42,054 nt of DNA from positions 1 to 42,054 of the forward strand of contig MPNI01000021.1 in assembly GCA_002238945.1 (NCBI GenBank), in the 5' to 3' direction. The stretch is from Proteobacteria bacterium bin106. Lineage in GTDB: Bacteria; Bdellovibrionota_B; Oligoflexia; Oligoflexales; Bin106. The position numbers and the translations under genes were made by a program. Position 1 is the first letter of the stretch. Every line of letters starts with the position of its first letter. This document shows, piece after piece, positions 27,965 to 36,349 of this stretch. Under the pieces are notes generated by a model. It did no database searches. It saw nothing but the letters and a program-made list of their open reading frames with translations, and was not told where the DNA came from.

Positions 27965-28446
27965 AAATATAATCCCTAAGTGTTATCTCACAATCAAGTT
28001 TGTCTCACTGCAGTTACATCAATCAAATAGAGCCCACAAAAAACCGCTCTTATTTCGACAACATCAAAAACACCTTTAATAAAATACCACCAAGGCTTCA
28101 TAACATCTGTCTATTTCCCAGTACTGCAAACCACATAAGACGTGCCATACTCACACAAGCCTGCACTAAAAAGCTATCGCATGCTCAACAACTGACATGC
28201 TTATGCTTATAAACATACACACTGAAAAGCTCTTAGTTCGTAGCTAGCCCACAATCAAGACAGCACGATTCATCTGAGTTTATGACGATTGTATAAAGGG
28301 AAAGTGATCAAAAAGTCTCCATAGAGACATCTAAAAAGAGTCATTTCTGATCAACACAACATAAACACCCCACAGAGACGTTTATGTTTTATGAAATCAT
28401 GAAACTTTTAACTAGGAAACTACCAACTAGGAAACTACCAACTAGC
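27965..28446. other. Spacer between the two large lipoproteins
   Basis: 482 bp without a convincing gene. The part nearest 28446 holds two and a half copies of a 15-bp unit (AACTAGGAAACTACC, about 28408-28446), directly after the stop of the upstream gene. The promoter of the following gene must also lie here. Confidence 0.45.
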
Positions 28447-30465
28447 TTAGAAAGATCCCAAAGGTTGACAGTTTGATACGGCTACAGTGGCACTCATAGG
28501 TAAACAAATTTGGACTTGTTTAGCCACATCAACATTTCCATAACTAGCATGAATAGCTAACGTCTTTAGCACAGAAACCACTGATGGAACCTCTAATGAT
28601 ACTTCCGTATGATCACTTACTAAGTACGGATAATAGGTTCCATAAAGACTTACAGGAACAAAAGGAACCCCTGCGGCCATATCACCAAGAATCTCTTGAG
28701 ATGTCTCTTCTTTAAGTTCAATCATCTTATCTTCACCAAGACCAGCAACTTCGCTACCATCTTCTGCTTGAGAAGAATCACCACCACCCCAAGGATAAAG
28801 GGATTTCAAATCTGTTAGGGTTTTAGATCCAGCATGATTCACCACCGCAACAATCACAGCAAGTCCACCTACCAAAGTCACTGTCCAACCCACAAAACGC
28901 ATGACACGACCACCAATGCTAGCAGGATTGGCACTGATAACTTTATTGTTTTTTGATAGCGCAATACCTCGATGGTTTTTTTGTATCGAAGTTTGCATCG
29001 AAGTTTGCTTCGAAGCTTGATTTGAGACAGCTTTTACAACAACTGGAGCAGAACCACTTGATTTATACAACCCTCTGTGTACAGCTTCTTTTTTAAGCCC
29101 CTCTAATACCTTCTCTCTATTGGCAAAACTGTAAGGACCATCAATATCAGCCTGATTCATCAACTCCATATGCACATCTTCAATGCTTCCAGCCAAAAAT
29201 TGTGTCATATCCTTACCCTCTGACAACATAGTCACTCCCCGTTTATGAAGAGACTCGAATCGTTGGATCAATACCTTATGATTTGATAAGTAAGGAAATA
29301 CATCGCGATCAAACTCTACTTTATCCACATCATCGAGTAACCAATGATCTTGCATACTCTGACGCACCAATTGGCCTTGCCTATAATCACCCTTACGAAA
29401 ATACTCTTTAGCCTGCCGAGCTTGCTTAGCTGCAATTTGATAGCGCACACTATTCTTAGCACCCACCGCACCCACCTGGTCGGTATCAACTGGACTAGCA
29501 TCAACAGCTTCTGGCTGCACTTTTCCAGCTTGTTGCTGATGAGCCTTCGTAGCAACTGGCTCAGTCTTGCTTGCAGTAGTGGCTGGCTCAGCCTTGACTG
29601 GGACTGGCAATACCCCACCACCACTTTCCTTACCAGATAAAAGCTTAAGCCTATTAGCGACCTCAGCAACTTCGGCTTGCAAGTGACCACCTAATTCTGC
29701 GGCTTGCTTATACACATAACTGTTATAAAAATGATTCACCTGCTTAAGAATGGCAGCATGAGGGTAGTTTTTGGTGCGGGCAGGGTTTTTTAAAGCCGTA
29801 GCTAAAACCGTGCGCTTCATAAACGCCCATCTTTGGCTTGCTTGCATTTTAAGGGTTTCAAGAGTCGCAGGGTGGTTCTTCAATTCAGCTAGTAATGATG
29901 ATAATTCCGCTGATGATAGTTTTTTCTGTTGATGCAAAGAACTCAACAAGAGTTTGGCATCCAACAACTCATTTTTTGCTAAAAGAGACTTCACTGCAGA
30001 AACTCCAGCAGCACCACTCAAAGCACCACCCACAATGCCACCACCAGTCATAAGAGAGAAATCAGCTGGCAAGTCTCCTTTTTCTTTAAAATACTCCTTA
30101 GCTAGTTCTTGTTTCAAACGATCAATCTCTTCAAGATCTTTTAAAGAAAGATCTTCATTAGCAACAAATCGATAATCCAAAGACTCACCATCAGGCAAGG
30201 TTAAAGCACTCACACATGAAGCCGTATTCAAAGTCACTAAAGACCCCAAACAAGCCACAAATTCATAACCCTGATCTGTGTGCTTTAAAGCTAGTGAATA
30301 CCTATCATCATGCACTGCATTCAAGCTGCTATTATCACCTGCATCACCTGTGACCATGCCATCACCTACTGGCAATCCATCACACGATGCTAAAATAACA
30401 GCACCTATACAACACATCATCACACCACATAACCAAGCACATCGCTTTTTTACTACTAACATCAT
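28447..30465 (-). CDS. Large lipoprotein with internal membrane segment, paralogue 2 of a pair
   Basis: 672 residues from ATG 30465, chosen because the preceding AGATTATATTT matches the leader of the paralogue at 25901-27964; an in-frame ATG at 30528 would add 21 residues before the signal peptide. Lipobox VILASC. The layout is that of paralogue 1: two-Cys block (FVACLG..LNTASC), helical region, linker rich in A, K, E and T with pro-repeat character (about 300-350), hydrophobic segment (VGWTVTLVGGLAVIVAVVNHA), YPWGGG, and a C-terminal two-Cys domain. The C-terminal third is almost identical in the pair while linkers differ, suggesting purifying selection or conversion there. Function unknown. 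Confidence 0.8.
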   Translation of the reverse strand: MMLVVKKRCAWLCGVMMCCIGAVILASCDGLPVGDGMVTGDAGDNSSLNAVHDDRYSLALKHTDQGYEFVACLGSLVTLNTASCVSALTLPDGESLDYRFVANEDLSLKDLEEIDRLKQELAKEYFKEKGDLPADFSLMTGGGIVGGALSGAAGVSAVKSLLAKNELLDAKLLLSSLHQQKKLSSAELSSLLAELKNHPATLETLKMQASQRWAFMKRTVLATALKNPARTKNYPHAAILKQVNHFYNSYVYKQAAELGGHLQAEVAEVANRLKLLSGKESGGGVLPVPVKAEPATTASKTEPVATKAHQQQAGKVQPEAVDASPVDTDQVGAVGAKNSVRYQIAAKQARQAKEYFRKGDYRQGQLVRQSMQDHWLLDDVDKVEFDRDVFPYLSNHKVLIQRFESLHKRGVTMLSEGKDMTQFLAGSIEDVHMELMNQADIDGPYSFANREKVLEGLKKEAVHRGLYKSSGSAPVVVKAVSNQASKQTSMQTSIQKNHRGIALSKNNKVISANPASIGGRVMRFVGWTVTLVGGLAVIVAVVNHAGSKTLTDLKSLYPWGGGDSSQAEDGSEVAGLGEDKMIELKEETSQEILGDMAAGVPFVPVSLYGTYYPYLVSDHTEVSLEVPSVVSVLKTLAIHASYGNVDVAKQVQICLPMSATVAVSNCQPLGSF

Positions 30466-30531
30466 AAATATAATCTCACTGTAATATTTGCTATGGTTTA
30501 TCCCGCCACCACACATCGCCGCCATCATTCT

Positions 30532-30537
30532 ATTATA
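30532..30537 (-). promoter_or_regulatory. Possible -10 box for the large lipoprotein gene
   Basis: A TATAAT on the minus strand lies about 65 bp before the chosen ATG 30465. No good -35 box is visible at the right distance, so this is weak. Confidence 0.25.
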
Positions 30538-30651
30538 TCTTTTTTATATATTTTGTGTATTTTTCATCATCATATTTGCACGTACCTAAAAACCTTGTGA
30601 TTCATCACTCAAAAAAATGTATACAACGTATATATATCAACGATAATTCCC

Positions 30652-31092
30652 TTATAATCCCGTTGAACCAAAGCCTCCCACTCGATTCTCTGAGAGAATA
30701 GGCACATCTAAACGCGGTAGAAAATGGGCACAGATTTGGGCAATACGATCACCACGTTTGATCTCAAAATCCTTTGCAGAACTGTTCCATAATAAAACAC
30801 AAATTTCTCCAGGATAATCTGCATCAATGGTACCAATACCATTGGTTAAGGTAAGGCCATGTTTATAAGCCAAACCTGAACGAGCCCTTACCTGTAATTC
30901 CACCATCATCCCATCAGCTAACCGAGAGGTATCAATATGATCAATCCATAAACCTGTGGGAATTCTAGCCTGACTCCCTGCAGTAAGAAGATAATCTATG
31001 GCTGACTTAAGATCAGCTGCAACACTCAATGAAGTGGCATAATACGGCAATAAACAGTTATCTTGCACATTTTTTACTTTAAAGCGAATCAT
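30652..31092 (-). CDS. dut: dUTP diphosphatase (dUTPase)
   Basis: 146 residues, the normal length for the trimeric dUTPase, which hydrolyses dUTP to dUMP and pyrophosphate, keeping uracil out of DNA and supplying dTMP synthesis. All five motifs are present in order: SVAADLKSA (the usual G of AGxDL is Ala), RARSGLA, GIGTIDADYPGEI with the catalytic Asp, RGDRIAQ and the C-terminal GGFGSTG. It lies in the same direction as the aminotransferase group upstream (gap 107 bp) and may be read with it. Cytoplasmic. Confidence 0.95.
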   Translation of the reverse strand: MIRFKVKNVQDNCLLPYYATSLSVAADLKSAIDYLLTAGSQARIPTGLWIDHIDTSRLADGMMVELQVRARSGLAYKHGLTLTNGIGTIDADYPGEICVLLWNSSAKDFEIKRGDRIAQICAHFLPRLDVPILSENRVGGFGSTGL

Positions 31093-31199
31093 GATAATTC
31101 TTTAAACCTCCAAACATCCAGATACTTTCTTGCCGCAAATACCTCTGCTTAACTTCTCATAAAGCTTCTCATAAAGCGAGGAAAAGAATACTCTCACAT

Positions 31200-32450
31200 T
31201 TATTTCGAAAAATCAAGAAGTCCTTCTCTCATCTTCTGCAAAGCTTGCCATAACAGTGAACGTGGAATATTAAGAGCCGGAGTTATGGCAAGATGCTCTC
31301 CATAACAACCACTAGGTACAGCTATAACACCTGCAGTTTTGAGATAAGCCGCAAGAGCCACACCTCCAAACTTTCTACCAGTATCCACAGCTATAAATAA
31401 TCCTTTGCCTCGACAACCATGAGCCAATGAAGGTGCTATAATATGAGATTGCAGCCAATCTAATACCTCTTTTCCAAGCTGTGCGCTTCTTTCTATGAGT
31501 TGCTCTCTAAGTAATATCTGCAACGTTGTACGCGCTACCGTACAACTTAAAGGATGACCAAAGAATGTACCAGTATGAAGAGCTTCTCCACGGTTCACAG
31601 GCCAACAATCCATGATCTTAGCACGTGCAGCTACACAAGAAATAGCCATACCACCACCTAAAGCTTTTCCCAAACAGATCACATCTGCCGGAAAGTGATG
31701 AGCAAATGTAGCGTATCCTGCCCTACCAAACCCGGTGTAGACTTCATCATAAATCAACACACAACCTAAATCCTTTAAAGCCTCATACAACTCTATAAGA
31801 TAATTTTCTGCCAGTGGATACACACCAAAACGGCCTATAATAGGTTCAATGATCATCTGTCCAATGGGAGCTAGCGAGCTTTGAGAAGCACGAATCACCT
31901 CCACCACCTCAGCGACAGAAGAGCGAAAAGATATATGATATACCCCCGGATGCTGTTGCCACTGACGAGGAAACGGCTTACAAAAACGCTCCAAACCCGT
32001 TATGACCATACACCCCAAATGTAAGCCATGATAACTCTCTTTAAAAGCCAGTATCCCAGGTTTTTTTGATGCGAGCATGGCCGTTTTACATGCTAACTCC
32101 ACAGCATCACTGCCACTCAATCCATAAGCTACTTTGCATAACTTTTCAGGCAAAAAATCCACCAAATCAGCTGTGAGCTCTCCTTTAGCCACACTAGCAT
32201 ACACATCTCCCATCCCTTGCATCAACCCATCTGATTGCAGATAAGAAACCATAGCTTCTTTGACTTCAGGATGGTTATGACCCAGAGCTAAGCTACCAAA
32301 AGATGCACACACATCCACATACTCCATCCCTTCACTATCCACAACCGTACTGCCATAACCGCGCTTAAATAAGCTCAAAGGCGCAAAGCTACGAGCTGTA
32401 CAGTCAGGAGATTCATGGGCCCATAATGTCTGATGATACTCTGAGGCCAT
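31200..32450 (-). CDS. Class-III pyridoxal-phosphate aminotransferase
   Basis: 416 residues. Fold-type I class-III features: GHNHPEVKEA, LSGSDAVELACKTA, SYHG, the Asp motif LIYDEVYTGFGRAG and the cofactor Lys in CLGKALGGGMA, followed by TGTFFGHPLSC. It transfers an amino group using pyridoxal phosphate; the substrate cannot be read from sequence. The layout is that of the broad acetylornithine/4-aminobutyrate/glutamate-semialdehyde group, and I do not see the markers of BioA. The gene starts 9 bp after queE, so it is in the same operon, but no known step of queuosine synthesis needs such an enzyme. Confidence 0.85.
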   Translation of the reverse strand: MASEYHQTLWAHESPDCTARSFAPLSLFKRGYGSTVVDSEGMEYVDVCASFGSLALGHNHPEVKEAMVSYLQSDGLMQGMGDVYASVAKGELTADLVDFLPEKLCKVAYGLSGSDAVELACKTAMLASKKPGILAFKESYHGLHLGCMVITGLERFCKPFPRQWQQHPGVYHISFRSSVAEVVEVIRASQSSLAPIGQMIIEPIIGRFGVYPLAENYLIELYEALKDLGCVLIYDEVYTGFGRAGYATFAHHFPADVICLGKALGGGMAISCVAARAKIMDCWPVNRGEALHTGTFFGHPLSCTVARTTLQILLREQLIERSAQLGKEVLDWLQSHIIAPSLAHGCRGKGLFIAVDTGRKFGGVALAAYLKTAGVIAVPSGCYGEHLAITPALNIPRSLLWQALQKMREGLLDFSK

Positions 32451-32459
32451 AACAACTCC

Positions 32460-33173
32460 TCAGACATCTTTTTTATTGGGATGCCAAATAAATTTATGGA
32501 TTTGCAAATTAAGCCGGCCATCAATACCTGATTCCAACATCCACTCTACTAGTAACTGTGGTTTTAAAAGTCCAAATGCAGGCGATAAAAGCACACAACA
32601 ACGCCTCTCTAATCCATACTGAGAGACGATATCTTGCATCCACTCAAAATCTTGACGAGAAGCCATCACAAATTTCACTTCATCACTGGGCTTAAGAAGT
32701 TCCACGTTGTCATAAAGATTATAACTCTCCATACCACTGCCAGGACATTTAAGATCCATAATAATATGCGTTTTCTGCGGAAGCGCAGCAATGGATAGAG
32801 CACCACTGGTTTCTATCATCACCGTAAAACCTTCCTCTATTAATAGCTGACATAGCCGAGGTGTTTCTGGTTGGCTCAAAGGCTCACCACCGGTAATTTC
32901 CACCAACCCACACCCCAGCTCACGGACCTCTTCTACAATAGCCTCCAGAGTATAGACTTTCCCTCCTGTAAAGGTATAAGTACTATCACACCAACGACAA
33001 CGTAAAGGACAACCACTCAGACGCACAAACACACAAGGCTTACCAGCGCGAGTGGATTCTCCTTGGACGCTTTTATACAAACTGATCAGACGTAACTGGC
33101 CTTGCTGCAAAGGTTCTTGTTTTAATAGCTCTGGTTTGAGTTGCTTTGGTTGTAACGGTGCTGGCATGCTCAT
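32460..33173 (-). CDS. queE: 7-carboxy-7-deazaguanine synthase (radical SAM)
   Basis: 237 residues. A radical-SAM enzyme that ring-contracts carboxytetrahydropterin to 7-carboxy-7-deazaguanine in the pathway to preQ0 and queuosine. It has SVQGES near the start, the cluster motif CPLRCRWCDS (C-x3-C-x2-C), EITGGEPL, VMIETSG, DLKCPGSGM and a C-terminal QIHKF. The extra N-terminal Gln/Leu-rich stretch (about 25 residues) is variable in the family. Its ATG overlaps the stop of the preceding ligase gene by 4 bp (ATGA), showing translational coupling. No queC, queD or queF is visible in this window, so partners must be elsewhere. Confidence 0.93.
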   Translation of the reverse strand: MSMPAPLQPKQLKPELLKQEPLQQGQLRLISLYKSVQGESTRAGKPCVFVRLSGCPLRCRWCDSTYTFTGGKVYTLEAIVEEVRELGCGLVEITGGEPLSQPETPRLCQLLIEEGFTVMIETSGALSIAALPQKTHIIMDLKCPGSGMESYNLYDNVELLKPSDEVKFVMASRQDFEWMQDIVSQYGLERRCCVLLSPAFGLLKPQLLVEWMLESGIDGRLNLQIHKFIWHPNKKDV

Positions 33174-33841
33174 GTGGTCTCCATACGCTTATACAAATAT
33201 GGCACATGCAATGTATCCACCTGTGCTAAAGAAGATGAAAAATACTTCTTTAGCATCACAACAAAATAGGTTTTCATCACCTGCGCTACTTTATCTGAAT
33301 CAAGTGAAGGATTCAGATCACAAAGACCTAGAAGAAAATCTCCATGAGATTTTCTTCTACGATAATCCGGCTCACGAGAAGGATGAGCTAATATATTTTC
33401 TATTAATGGAATATCCAATGTAACCAATAAAGAAGCTTGATACAAAAGGTATCGTTTAGAACGAAACATGGATGATCCAGCAACTTTTCGACCAGCACTC
33501 ACCAAGTCACTCACCCCATCTTGATAAATACCCTCCACAGATAAATGCTCTTTAAGTACAGCTATAAAACATTTGCTAAAAAGTGCAAAAAACCGTGCGT
33601 TATCAAACTCTCTATCCACCCATATCCCAGCACTCACCACCACACAGCCAGGATACAACACCACAGCTCCACCACCACCTAAACGTCTGTAAACCTCTAT
33701 ATTTCTTTGAACACACCGCGACATAAAACAATCCCGCACAGGCGTACTTCGTGCCATCACCACCATCACCGTTTCAGGTACAAACACATGCACATACACA
33801 GCCTCTGCTGCATGTTGCAATATGACATCATCTATCCACAT
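33170..33841 (-). CDS. Lipoate-protein ligase A-like protein
   Basis: 223 residues, short compared with typical LplA (about 330), matching the BPL/LplA/LipB fold. Motifs: RRLGGGGAVVLYPG (family RRxxGGGxVxHD-like), then DLVSAGRKVAGSS with the conserved active-site Lys, followed by a helical end. It would attach lipoate or octanoate to E2 or GcvH proteins in the cytoplasm. The small LplA C-terminal domain is absent, as in single-domain ligases or octanoyltransferases, so the exact activity is uncertain. It is first of the tight group ligase-queE-aminotransferase. A tandem 11-bp repeat lies just upstream. Confidence 0.75.
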   Translation of the reverse strand: MWIDDVILQHAAEAVYVHVFVPETVMVVMARSTPVRDCFMSRCVQRNIEVYRRLGGGGAVVLYPGCVVVSAGIWVDREFDNARFFALFSKCFIAVLKEHLSVEGIYQDGVSDLVSAGRKVAGSSMFRSKRYLLYQASLLVTLDIPLIENILAHPSREPDYRRRKSHGDFLLGLCDLNPSLDSDKVAQVMKTYFVVMLKKYFSSSLAQVDTLHVPYLYKRMETT

Positions 33842-33860
33842 AGCTCACCTAGTTTGTTTT

Positions 33861-33912
33861 AGCTTTCTATCAGCTTTCTATCAGCTTTCTATCAGCTTTC
33901 TATCAGCTTTCT
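33861..33912. repeat. 11-bp tandem repeat in the promoter region of the ligase-queE operon
   Basis: Unit AGCTTTCTATC is repeated four times exactly plus a partial fifth copy, 20-70 bp before the ATG at 33841. A unit of about one helical turn in this position could shift promoter spacing when copies are gained or lost. Confidence 0.85.
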
Positions 33913-34020
33913 GTTTTCATCATTTACAGCATCACCATCTTGCTTTTTTTCCATAACACAGCCCTATCTCACTACACTATATATTCACTAAACTTCAAAC
34001 AGAATAAAGAATATAAAGTA

Positions 34021-36024
34021 TCAGAGCCGCACCTGTTGAGAGGATGACAGAAAAGATGGTATATGAAACTGCTTAGAAGCTAATACGTAACGATGATATG
34101 AAGCTAAATAAAAGGTCAGTTTACCACTGTGATTGTAAGGCACGTAAAAAACCTGTTTCGAAAAAGCTGGAATATCTCCTAACAGATACCCCACAGCTTC
34201 ACTCTTTATAGCTTTTTCATCGCTTTGAGAATAACGAGCTTCTTTATAAAAACCCAATAAAGATAGATGAGAACGCCTCTGGCCTTGATTTTCCACAATC
34301 ACCTGCACCAGAGGTTTCTCTTCACTAGATAAAACTTCTATATCCCACTGCAAGCCCTCACAAGCCGTTTTAGAGGCTACATATTCCTTTTTAAAACCAA
34401 CCTGTTGCATATGACTCATATGCAACTCTGAGACATGTTCATAAGACGAGCCATCAAGATAAGCTAAAGCAAGCTTTGTAAGCTTGTCAGCTTCCATATC
34501 ATCTTGTTTATGTGCATATGGAGATGCAGCAGAAACATACACATACTCTGTTTGATGATGATGTGCAGGAGCACACGCTTTATCTCTAGCGGAATCAGGG
34601 CCATCAGCTACAAAAGTGAGCCATTGTTTTTGCGGAGGATGTTGCCACATCCTCTGCAACGTCTCATCAGAAGAAGACACATTTTTATAAGGCATAACCC
34701 ATACATCAGGCATCACAAAAGGTGGTTGCTCACCTTGCACAAATGGTACATCACGAGATGGAGGCAAAAAAGCTGGCACAAAATAATGCCCCACAGTAAG
34801 CTTAAGGGCTACGTGCTCTGAGATTTCAAATAAAGATTGAATAGATGATTTACCAAAACTAGGACGTCCCATCACCCATCCACGCCGGTGACGTTGCAAG
34901 GCATGAGAGACAATTTCACTAGCTGAAGCTGCTCCTTCATCCATTAACACAACCACGGAGATATCATCAAAAAGAGTTGTTTTCTTGCGAGCACGATAAA
35001 TATGATCAATCATGCCTCGCAAGGTAGTAGCCACAATAACCCCTTCATCAACAAACATATCCACTAACTTAACAGCCTCACTTAATAACCCACCAGGATT
35101 GCCTCGAAGATCTACAATGATCCCTAAAACATCTTTTTTACTACGGGATATGTCTTGCCACATCCGGGTAATGTTTTCAGCTATACCGCTGCGAAAATGA
35201 TCAATCCCTAAATACATATAGCTAGTCTCACCGTCAAAAACAGATAACTCCTTACCCGTGCTATCAAACCATTTCAACCTAACACTTTCTACAGCAAGCA
35301 AACGTCTTTTAAGATGAAGAAGACGACGCTGCTTGTCTCTACTCACCACAACTATGGATAACACACTACCTGGTAATCCTGTCATCATAGGTGATAACTC
35401 ACCAAGAGTGATACCTGCAGTGGGTTGATCACTGACTGCAATAATGCGATCCCCTCTCTGCAAACCATGCTCTTTAGCTGGAGAGTCAGGATACACCTCA
35501 TCGATAAACCATGATCCATCCACAACACCTACACGTATGCCTACTCCTGCAAGCCATCCTGCATGCTCTCTTTTAAAGTCTTCATACGTCTTACCCCATA
35601 ACAAACGAGAGTAACTATCTAAAGCTGAAACCACCTGAGATAAATGCTGCAAAGATGATCCATGTTTATCACGATCACGGCAACTTAATGTGTCACATAA
35701 AATCTGAGCACTCAAACGCTGCAAATGCATATCCGTTACCTGAGAAGCATCAACATAGTGTCTCTGCAAAAGATCCACCACCTCAGCTGTCATATCAGGA
35801 AGAGCATCCACAGATGAGTCAAGGTATAAAGAATCATAAAGAGGTGAACGCTCTACTCCAACGGCCACAGGCATCATAGATACCTGATGAGTCTTTCTTT
35901 GAGTTTTTTTCTGTAACGATTTGAAAGATGAAACATCTATACATGATGTTAATGCAACACACACCACCACTACATATACATACATGTGCATTCGAACATA
36001 AAACATATGACCACTGGCTATCAT
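34021..36024 (-). CDS. S41-family C-terminal processing protease (Ctp-like), lipoprotein
   Basis: 667 residues. Signal with lipobox ALTSC (Cys28) predicts an envelope anchor. A PDZ domain at about 155-228 (WLAGVGIRVG, DSPAKEHGLQRGD) is followed by the S41 protease core: GIIVDLRGNPGG, DEGAASASE with the nucleophile Ser367, and GRPSFGKSSIQ with the general base Lys392. Both catalytic residues are present. Ctp proteases cut near C-termini of envelope proteins, often with a helper lipoprotein. The last 250 residues, after the catalytic core, are longer than in standard Ctp and not recognised. Downstream in-frame ATGs at residues 7, 12 and 14 are possible starts. It is transcribed away from the TPR gene. 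Confidence 0.88.
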   Translation of the reverse strand: MIASGHMFYVRMHMYVYVVVVCVALTSCIDVSSFKSLQKKTQRKTHQVSMMPVAVGVERSPLYDSLYLDSSVDALPDMTAEVVDLLQRHYVDASQVTDMHLQRLSAQILCDTLSCRDRDKHGSSLQHLSQVVSALDSYSRLLWGKTYEDFKREHAGWLAGVGIRVGVVDGSWFIDEVYPDSPAKEHGLQRGDRIIAVSDQPTAGITLGELSPMMTGLPGSVLSIVVVSRDKQRRLLHLKRRLLAVESVRLKWFDSTGKELSVFDGETSYMYLGIDHFRSGIAENITRMWQDISRSKKDVLGIIVDLRGNPGGLLSEAVKLVDMFVDEGVIVATTLRGMIDHIYRARKKTTLFDDISVVVLMDEGAASASEIVSHALQRHRRGWVMGRPSFGKSSIQSLFEISEHVALKLTVGHYFVPAFLPPSRDVPFVQGEQPPFVMPDVWVMPYKNVSSSDETLQRMWQHPPQKQWLTFVADGPDSARDKACAPAHHHQTEYVYVSAASPYAHKQDDMEADKLTKLALAYLDGSSYEHVSELHMSHMQQVGFKKEYVASKTACEGLQWDIEVLSSEEKPLVQVIVENQGQRRSHLSLLGFYKEARYSQSDEKAIKSEAVGYLLGDIPAFSKQVFYVPYNHSGKLTFYLASYHRYVLASKQFHIPSFLSSSQQVRL

Positions 36025-36349
36025 GTTCCATCCATCTTTGTGGGTAGGTGCAAACTATCGGATTTAGCCACAAAATCTTGTCTTTACAGAGCGGTGTTTT
36101 TTTCCGTACAAAACCCACAAATAACCTCATAAATTCACAAAAAAAATCATCAAGCCAAACGTGCTATCAACCGATAACACGAACTACGGCTCTATCAATA
36201 TCTCAAATCTCAACACATGCAGCACAGTAAAGGTCTCATACACACTCCTAAACACACATAAACACACATAAACACACATAAACACACATGAGCAAGCCAT
36301 GATGTTTTATCCATATATTCCATAAATAAAAAACCTTGAAAGCACATAC
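36025..36349. other. Divergent intergenic region with a 10-bp tandem repeat
   Basis: It lies between the divergent protease (-) and TPR (+) genes and must hold both promoters. Four exact copies of AAACACACAT lie at 36250-36289, about 60-100 bp before the TPR start. No clear promoter pair or RNA gene is seen. Confidence 0.6.

Noticed and set aside
27795-28212. Frames covering the lipoprotein start and the spacer
   Set aside because: No ribosome-binding site, no homology, partly antisense to a real gene.
31200-32450. BioA (biotin synthesis) as the name for the class-III aminotransferase
   Set aside because: The characteristic BioA sequence markers are absent; substrate left open.
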